Positions 56,805 to 64,000 of a stretch of 64,000 nt of DNA are shown piece after piece. Under the pieces are notes generated by a model. The model was not told the DNA's origin. It worked only from the letters and a program-made list of their open reading frames with translations, and did no database searches. Every line of letters starts with the position of its first letter. Positions within the stretch are counted from its first letter, which is position 1. This stretch comes from Beroe forskalii. Lineage: Eukaryota; Ctenophora; Nuda; Beroida; Beroidae. A program made the translations under genes and the position numbers. The stretch covers positions 309,834 through 373,833 of the forward strand of contig WFMF01000162.1 of the NCBI GenBank assembly GCA_011033025.1, written 5' to 3'.

Positions 56805-59063
56805 AGGTGCATGACGCGATTTTCATGAAAAATTAACATATACTTTTTATTGGCTTAATATGCTCCTTATATCATAACATTAACTTGTGGTAAGTATGGG
56901 CGTGTAATTTCCACGTATTACCGGTCTAATTGGATAAAGTAATTTGTGCCGGAATCGAAACTGCAGCACCCGCGCTTCTGTGTGCGTGTTGTTTACTTTA
57001 CGTTCCACTGTTTGTGTACAGTTATGCGTGTTTCACGGTGTGCTGTTTCATTCCAAACTTTTATTTTGCATAATTTTGACAATTGTATATGTCTACGCAC
57101 ATTTTCCCAATCCCTTTTTAACTTTTTTGCCACAACAGTCGAATAAAAAAGTTTGAAAAGACACAAAGTTTATGCTTTCATGTTGTTGATTCATGTCACT
57201 CTCCTATATAGAGTCAGCGTATATCATTTTGGCTGGAAGGCTATACTCATAGGACAAAAAGTAGATGAAATGGGTACGTAATAAGGCTCGGCTGTCGACT
57301 ATAATGACATTATTTTCGAAAAGCTTCTGATTTCCAACTACATTATGAGTGATAACAGAATGACAGTTCTATAGTTTTTTTGTAGAAAAAATCATCCTAA
57401 CAGGAATTTGAGAAAATGGTCGGTTCTAACTTCTTACTACTATTTACTTTTTGACCTTTTAGTTGATATGTAGGTACTTGATCCGGCCATGTGGCAGGGT
57501 GAGTAGGCATTATAAGAACAATGTTAATGCAAAAGGGATGGAGACGGATAAGGAACCTTGAAGCCATCAGATATCAGTGTTTTCTAGTTCGTATTGTCAT
57601 GATGTACCAACACTCTCACGACAAGAATAGGAATAAAATACACAAATACAACGGTTTAAGGTTTTTAAACAGACGTTTAATGAGGAGACACGTTTACGAA
57701 CCAGGGACCAACCCTTTGCTTTCATTTTCGATTTTCAAGAGTGCAGATACCTACCATCACCTAAATAACATCTACCACCACCTACCTACTGCTAAAGTTT
57801 GATGCTATCATCATTCATTAGACGTTTATAAGTTTATAGTTCGTGACACTGACAGATAAGGGATAGCAGCTATAAAAAAGTTAAGTTATCATAAGTTAAT
57901 TTATTATAAGTTCAATAATGTTGAACGTTACTTATCGAGTATTGATGGCTGACTACGGTCAACGAAAGAAACAGTTTCAGAACCACACGGTCACGGAAAT
58001 TATAATGGCTAACACTGTCACATAGCAAAAATCCCGATTATATTGACTTGAACTTCGACGTTTGATAAAATACCAGATGCATTATTGATCATTATTGATC
58101 ATTATTGATCATTGATCGCCATTGATCATCACTATTACTGACGCATTATGTATGCTTTTCAAAATATTGTGCATAAACAGAACGACGTTGCAGACGGACT
58201 GCAGATACAATCAAATTAGCTTCGCTGTTTCGCTAGCGTACTGTAATTGATATTGATATGCAGCGCAGGGTGCTGCAGTGCTGTAGGAAGCGGAATCTTT
58301 GAGGGCGCTTATGAGGGTGATCTAATTAGGCACGCGTTGCGGGATATACCTTATTGTAGGAAATTAAGCACTCAGAAAATTAAGCACCAATGCCTCTAAA
58401 AGGGCCTAATTTCATGGTGCTTAATGACGTGCTGGCTTAATTTTGAATACCTCAATTTTCAATTAATTTTGGGATTCAAAATGGCATAAAATGTTCGATA
58501 TTTTGCTACATTTTCAGTGATAATGTAAAGCAATGAAAGTACAGAATTTGCCAACTTACAAATCTAAGCCCACCACATATTTCATATTGTCATTTAGATA
58601 TCAGTAGTTTTTGAATATGATTAAATCATATAAATATAATGAACTCACTGTGTGATTAAGGTAAAAAAGCGGCAATTAAAGAATCATGTATCAACTTATA
58701 CATACGTAATACATACATACATAGGAAATACCTGCGTTTCATTTCATTATGATAAAACAAATTTTAATGCCTTGATTTATGCTACTCAAATCTGTTTATA
58801 ACAGACGCACATAAAAAATTGCGTGTAATTTGAATACATTATGGAAACATTGCATTAAGCTTCATGAAATGAAGCCTACATTTAATTACCCTAACATGTA
58901 ATTAAGCACCAGACCTCTCAAAAGGGCCTAATTTCATGGTGCTTATTGACGTGTTGGCTTAATTTTTTGAGTGCTTAATTTCCTACAATAAGGTATGTAG
59001 AAGTGATCCACTAGTGATCTGCTACTATTTTAAGCAAAGTTGTTTTTTTCGCGTCATGCACCT
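56805..59063. mobile_element. Non-autonomous TTAA-flanked (Kolobok/T2-like) element, copy 1
   Basis: Starts AGGTGCATGACGCG and ends CGCGTCATGCACCT, each bordered by TTAA (56801-56804 and 59064-59067). The TTAAAGG start is the terminal form described for the T2/Kolobok group; piggyBac also uses TTAA but normally begins CCC. The interior is shared with copy 2 (60380-62968) at high identity. No transposase: the 60-90 residue frames near 56944-57156 and 57521-57802 are not protein-like. It contains a nested TA-flanked element (58349-58993). Confidence 0.85.
58349..58993. mobile_element. 645 bp TA-flanked MITE nested in copy 1, empty site present in copy 2
   Basis: TIR CCTTATTGTAGGAAATTAAG, flanked by TA (58347-58348 and 58994-58995). 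Inside, a GGGCCTAATTTCATGGTGCT block is inverted near the two ends. Copy 2 at 62893-62905 reads GGGATATATGTAGAAG, i.e. the unfilled target with one TA, which fixes the boundaries and the target duplication to the base. Confidence 0.95.
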
Positions 59064-59429
59064 TTAACAACGGATCTGATGACACCCTTTACCTGATAGT
59101 TGTGCATGCTTAGGTGCATGCTTAGGTGGTCTCTGAGTCAGGAACTGTCGACAGGAATCCTCGGTGTCTGTCAAGTGTCAGCTGGTGGATCTCAGTTTGG
59201 AGAGAAGATTGTTGCATTGTCGAGGCACAGTGAATGAGATGAACAACATAATAATATGTTCCTGTTTCAATATCAATCTACATAACAAGCATGTGCCTGA
59301 TTTATAACCTGTCCACTTTTGAAAAGCAGATGTCTGCTTTTGAAAAGTGGATGTTCACAATTCAGAAGCAAACTTCCTCTTTTAAAAGGTTAAAAAGTGG
59401 ACATCCACTTTTGATCTCAAAAGCAGGCT

Positions 59430-59959
59430 TCTGCTATCAGTTTTGAACTTCCTGCAGACTGCTTAGTTTCTTACCAAGTTCCAGAATGTGCTGAAACAGT
59501 TACTATGACAAGAAGTTAAGTGGGGGTCTGGAGGGATGGCAGCCCCCAGAAGTTTTTCCAGTTAGTATTGTAATAATTAAACTCTTGAAAATGTCATAAG
59601 TCAACGACAAAAATTTTCTCTCTAAAGCAATAATATCATAGTGGCTTGTTCTCAAATTTAGGATTTTAGTATATTTTTGTCTAATTTCATGGTTACAGGC
59701 CATGCTGCATCACAAGGATCTGGCTGTTGCAGCTCTTAGATGCCAGATGAATAGAGTCAATAGATTTGCTGACTCAATACTTCAATAGGAATTTAGTCTA
59801 ATCTCACCATGCTAAGAAAAGAGGCAGGGTTCTGTGGGCAGCAGCCCCAAGAAGTCACACATCCACAGTCAATAGAATTATTTTAACAATAGGATTTTTA
59901 GTCTATTGAAGTCTTCATGCTAAATCACAATAGTGGATTTCCTGGCAAAATGGTACCAC
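59430..59959. other. Intergenic; two related short blocks
   Basis: GGCAGCCCCCAGAAG (59539) and GGCAGCAGCCCCAAGAAG (59840) suggest two decayed copies of one repeat. Nothing else. Confidence 0.4.
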
Positions 59960-60372
59960 AGGAACATGACCAAAATTAGGCTCCATTAGGCTCCATCAGC
60001 CTCCATGGAGGCTGAGTGGAGCCCGAGTGGAGGTTAAGTGGAGGCTAATTTAAAAACACCAGCCTCCATGGAGGCTAATGGAGGCATGAGGCTAATTTTT
60101 GAAAAATAGCCTCCACTATGGAGTCTAATTAGCCTCCATTAGCCTCCACTAGCCTTCACTCAGGCTCCACTCAGCCTCCATGGAGGCTAAAATTTTGGTT
60201 TAGCCTCCACTAGCCTCCACTGAAGAATTAGCCTCCATTAACCTCCAGAGAAATTTAAAGAGCCATTTTTTGGATTCTATGGACGCTATTTTGACAGTGC
60301 TAGTGGAGGCTATAGCCTCCAAATGGAGGCTAAAATCACGAAAAAAACACAGATAATATGCTAGCCTCCATA
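59960..60372. repeat. GCCTCCA/TGGAGGC heptamer array, left arm
   Basis: Dense AGCCTCC and GGAGGCT words, including the perfect palindrome AGCCTCCATGGAGGCT several times. 60175-60237 is an exact inverted copy of 63859-63921, so this array is the left arm of a foldback whose right arm is 63038-63930. Confidence 0.85.
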
Positions 60373-61220
60373 AAATTAAAGGTGCATGACCCTATTTTCA
60401 TGAAAAATTAACATATACTTTTTATTGGCTTAATATGCTCCTTATATCATAACATTAACTTGTGGTAAGTATGGGCGTGTAATTTCCACGTATTACCGGT
60501 CTAATTGGATAAAGTAATTTGTGCCGGAATCGAAACTGCAGCACCCGCGCTTCTGTGTGCGTGTTGTTTACTTTACGTTCCACTGTTTGTGTACAGTTAT
60601 GCGTGTTTCACGGTGTGCTGTTTCATTCCAAACTTTATTTTGCATAATTTTGACAATTGTATATGTCTACGCACATTTTCCCAATCCCTTTTTAACTTTT
60701 TTTGCCACAACAGTCGAATAAAAAGTTTGAAAAGACACAAAGTTTATGCTTTCATGTTGTTGATTCATGTCACTCTCCTATATAGAGTCAGCGTATATCA
60801 TTTTGGCTGGAAGGCTATACTCATAGGACAAAAAGTAGATGAAATGGGTACGTAATAAGGCTCGGCTGTCGACTATAATGACATTATTTTCGAAAGCTTC
60901 TGATTTCCAACTACATTATGAGTGATAACAGAATGACAGTTCTATAGTTTTTTTGTAGAAAAAATCATCCTAACAGGAGTTTGAGAAAATGGTCGGTTCT
61001 AACTTCTTACTACTATTTACTTTTTGACCTTTTAGTTGATATGTACTTGATCCGGCCATGTGGCAGGGTGAGTAGGCATTATAAGAACAATGTTAATGCA
61101 AAAGGGATGGAGACGGATAAGGAACCTTGAAGCCATCAGATATCAGTGTTTTCTAGTTCGTATTGTCATGATGTACCAACACTCTCACGACAAGAATAGG
61201 AATAAAATACACAAATACAA

Positions 61221-61865
61221 TGTTGATGTTGAGGGTTTAGGAAGATCCGATAGCAGGTCTTGCATGATTGAGATACGAAAAGACACGATAGGTTAGGTAA
61301 AATCTACAGATAGATATTTGATCCAAAGATAATCTTCTCCAAAGTCAAGTCCTAAATTTATGTTCCACCTTCAACTACAATTACAGCTACTTTTATATGA
61401 ATTGGATAATTAGGGGAGGGATTGTCACATGAATGCCAGGATGATTGTGAGGATGAATTATGTAGGAGATTTGGGAACGATTACTGCGACTTCAGAGTAA
61501 TTAGAGAGGGAACAAAGGAAATTAGGCAGAAGTCGAGGTCCAGTGAGTTTGTTCCACATCAATGGGCAGTGGCCTCGCACAATAGGCAATGAAGTATCAT
61601 GCCATTAGATATAAATATTAAGGAGCTCGTAGAAAGCTTGATAAGAATTGAGAGGTGATTTGTTGGAGTTCAAAGACTTGGAGGTAACATTGACTGACAA
61701 AGGAGCTTAATTTTCTTATATACGATGAACTCGAGGTTTCCTTCATGAAGTTTCAATCCAGGAATTATTATATAGTATATTACACAAAAGAAGTATCTTT
61801 GAGGATGCTTAAAAGGTATCTCAAAATGGGGCGAGAAGAGTGATAGCGAAATGATGAGTATAACA
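61221..61865. mobile_element. 645 bp segment present only in copy 2
   Basis: Copy 1 reads ATACAACGGTTT across this point. Copy 2 has ACAA (61217-61220), the insert starting TGTTGATG and ending GTATAACA, then ACAA again (61866-61869). TGTT/AACA ends and a 4 bp duplication suggest an insertion of unknown type rather than a deletion in copy 1. No ORF of note. Confidence 0.6.
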
Positions 61866-62315
61866 ACAACGGTTTAAGGTTTTTAAACAGAAGTTTAATG
61901 AGAAGACACGTTTACGAACCAGGGACCAACCCTTTGCTTTCATTTTTGATTTTCAAGAGTGCAGATACCTACCATCACCTAAATAACATCTACCACCACC
62001 TACCTACTGCTAAAGTTTGATGCTATCATCATTCATTAGACGTTTATAAGTTTATAGTTCGTGACACTGACAGATAAGGGATAGCAGCTATAAAAAAAGT
62101 TAAGTTATCATAAGTTAATTTATTATAAGTTCAATAATGTTGAACGTTACTTATCGAGTATTGATGGCTGACTACGGTCAACGAAAGAAACAGTTTCAGA
62201 ACCACACGGTCACGGAAATTATAATGGCTAACACTGTCACATAGCAAAAATCCCGATTATATTGACTTGAACTTCGACGTTTGATAAAATACCAGATGCA
62301 TTATTGATCATTATT

Positions 62316-62652
62316 AAGCGGTTACATGTCGAAGTGGTGACCGTATACCGCAACTTACATGGTCGAGGCGACAGCCGAGACTGTGTAAGTTGGATAATGG
62401 ACGAGGCGTGCCGAGTTCATTATCGTAGGTATACGGTCACAGCTGAGATCATGGAACCGGATTATACCCCAACCGGAAACAGCTGGGACCTACTTTTCTC
62501 TGATTAAACAACAGTATTTCTTCTTACTCGGGTTTTTTTGAGTGCTCCTTTATAAAATCAAATTTCATTTTAAGCTTTTTTGACTGTTTTTCAGTGGAGA
62601 CCGTATAACCAAACTTACACGGTCGCTAAAACAAGCTTGGGAGGGGTATAAT
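62316..62652. mobile_element. 337 bp segment present only in copy 2, with a Y-shaped unit
   Basis: Inserted inside a TTATTGATCA repeat. 62333-62445 has an outer stem GTGACCGTATACC / GGTATACGGTCAC and two hairpins (CAACTTACATGGTCGAGGC..ACTGTGTAAGTTG and GATAATGGACGAGGC..GAGTTCATTATC), the same plan as the Y-shaped units at 42-47 kb. A further GACCGTATAACC stretch with ACTTACACGGTCG occurs at 62600-62625. Confidence 0.65.
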
Positions 62653-63037
62653 GATCATTATTGATCATTGATCGCCATTGATCATCACTATTACTGACGC
62701 ATTATGTATGCTTTTCAAAATATTGTGCATAAACAGAACGACGTTGCAGACGGACTGCAGATACAATCAAATTAAGCCCAGCTGTTTCGCTAGCGTACTG
62801 TAATTGATATTGATATGCAGCGCAGGTGCTGCAGTGCTGTAGGCCGGAATCTTTGAGGGCTTATGAGGGTGATCTAATTAGGCCTTGCTATGGGATATAT
62901 GTAGAAGTGATCCACTAGTGATCTGCTACTATTTTAAGCAAAGTTGTTTTTTTCGCGTCATGCACCTTTAAATTTATGTCATGTTTGTACAAAAAGAGCA
63001 CATTTTGTAACATAGACCGAAGTTTCTCACCCATCAA

Positions 63038-63930
63038 ATGTTAGGCTCCACTCAGCCTCTACTAGGCTCACTCAGCCTCCACTAGGCTCACTCAGGCTCA
63101 CTAAACCATTCAGCCTCCACTAGGCTCCCTGGCCTCCTAGCCTCCTCAGCCTTCACAAGGCTCCTTAGCCTCCACTCGGCCCCACTAGCTTCCACTCAGC
63201 CTCCATAGGCCTCAGCCTCCACTAGGCTCATAGTGGAGGCTAAGTGGGGTCTAGTGAGTGCAAGTGAGCCTAGTGAGCCTAGTGGAGGCTGAGTGGAGGC
63301 TAAGTGGAGCCTAGTGGAGGCTGAGTGGAGCCTATTGGAGGCTGAGTGGAGCCTATTGGAGGCTGAGTTGAGCCTATTGGAGGCTGAGTGGAGCCTATTG
63401 GAGGCTGAGTGGAGCCTAGCGGAAGCTGAGTGGAGGCTAGTGGAGGCTGAGTGGAGCCTAGTGGAGCCTTGTGGAGGCTGAATGGAGGCTGAGTGGAGGC
63501 TGAGTGGAGCCTAGTGGAGGCTAGTGGAGGCTGAGTGGAGCCTAATGGAGACTGAGTGGAGGCTGAGTGGAGGCTAGTGGAGGCTGAGTAGAGCCTAGTG
63601 GAGGCTGAGTGGAGCCTATTAGAGGCTGAGTGGAGCCTATTGGAGGCTAAGTGTAGGATAGTTGGAGCTGTCTGAAAGTTTGAAGCTATATATTGTTTCA
63701 CAAATTAGTGCACATAAATCACCATTTTCAGCAAGAAATTCTGTTTGGAGGCTAGTTGATTTAGGCTCCACTCAGCCTCCACTTAGACTCCACTCAGCCT
63801 CCATTGGCCTCCATATTTCAGCTTTAGCCTCCACAAAAATGTTATATTTCAGTTTCCATGGAGGCTAATTCTTCAGTGGAGGCTAGTGGAGGCTAAACCA
63901 AAATTTTAGCCTCCATGGAGGCTGAGGAAT
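63038..63930. repeat. GGAGGCT heptamer array, right arm
   Basis: The core 63290-63660 is a 21 bp (three-heptamer) repeat GGAGGCTGAGTGGAGCCTATT. Because 21 is a multiple of three, both strands stay open (EAEWSLL and LHSASTR repeats). The outer part mirrors the left arm. Confidence 0.92.
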
Positions 63931-64000
63931 TGTTTCCAAAATTTTAAACCTGGGTGTTTTTTTTAAAAAAAAAATTCACCTTTAAATTTTCCCCCGGGAA
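63931..64000. other. Homopolymer-rich end of the window
   Basis: Runs of T, A and C (TTTTTTTT, AAAAAAAAAAA, CCCCC) are denser than elsewhere and may reflect lower sequence quality. AATTCACCTTTAAA could be a decayed TTAA-element end. Confidence 0.4.

Larger units (their letters stand above)
60380..62968. mobile_element. TTAA-flanked (Kolobok/T2-like) element, copy 2
   Basis: Same ends and TTAA borders (60376-60379 and 62969-62972) as copy 1, with almost the same interior. It lacks the nested TA MITE. It has two extra segments: 61221-61865 and 62316-62652. It sits between the two arms of the GGAGGCT foldback. No transposase gene. Confidence 0.85.

Noticed and set aside
56944-57156. Paired ORFs repeated at 60505-60855 as a possible small secreted protein
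   Set aside because: They lie in the non-autonomous transposon, differ by frameshifts between copies and show no conserved domain.
62304-62507. 67-codon ORF in the 337 bp insert
   Set aside because: It spans the Y-shaped hairpins; the reading is a consequence of structured DNA, with no homologue recognised.
63293-63701. Heptapeptide-repeat proteins (EAEWSLL plus strand, LHSASTR minus strand)
   Set aside because: The 21 bp satellite unit keeps frames open on both strands; no start context or non-repeat domain.

Overview
The window reads as eukaryotic, almost certainly invertebrate animal, nuclear DNA. Three points support this: split genes with GT-AG introns and polypyrimidine acceptors, AATAAA signals in plausible 3' positions, and a dense load of non-LTR retrotransposons, TA- and TTAA-target DNA transposons, foldback repeats and minisatellites. 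The species cannot be fixed from the sequence. Gene density is very low. I see the 3' end of one nuclear-type gene (821-2100, +), the last three exons of a mitochondrial carrier gene (14492-17865, -), a secreted aerolysin-like pore-forming-toxin ORF (52478-53599, +), and weaker gene-like exons at 41456-41779 (-) and 48981-49163 (-, CD225/dispanin-like).

Layout. 1-6.9 kb: minisatellite, gene end, small MITEs and a short array of RFX X-box-like sites. 6.9-11.3 kb: a LINE of the RNase-H-bearing (I-like) group on the minus strand with clear target duplications and an internal 0.69 kb inversion. 11.3-14.5 kb: minisatellite, two hairpin MITEs and a dead CR1-like 3' end. 14.5-17.9 kb: carrier exons, with a 2.4 kb TIR element in the last intron. 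18.1-22.95 kb: a 4.8 kb TIR element flanked by TA, holding LINE ORF1-like and RT genes head to head plus a repeat array. 23.6-26.2 kb: a second, uninverted copy of the I-like LINE and a further LINE 3' end. 26.8-36.1 kb: an alternating palindrome with a 5817 bp period. 36.1-41.3 kb: hairpin-ended repeats, a frameshifted CR1-like RT and a minisatellite. 41.9-48.7 kb: a cluster of foldback and Y-shaped repeats. 50.0-50.8 kb: a 46 bp minisatellite. 51.3-53.7 kb: a LINE tail, a foldback-family fragment and the toxin-like ORF. 54.3-55.6 kb: a dead mariner. 56.5-64.0 kb: two copies of a TTAA-flanked (Kolobok/T2-like) element, one carrying a nested TA element that is absent from the other, surrounded by a GGAGGCT heptamer foldback array.

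The genes do not form a pathway. The window is mainly a record of nested transposition, inversion and palindrome duplication. The most unusual structures are the alternating palindrome, a family of Y-shaped repeats (outer stem plus two GC-tipped hairpins), a set of TA-flanked elements sharing a CCTTA terminus (one proven by an empty site inside the window), and the internally inverted LINE. All identifications come from reading motifs by eye; no database search was possible.
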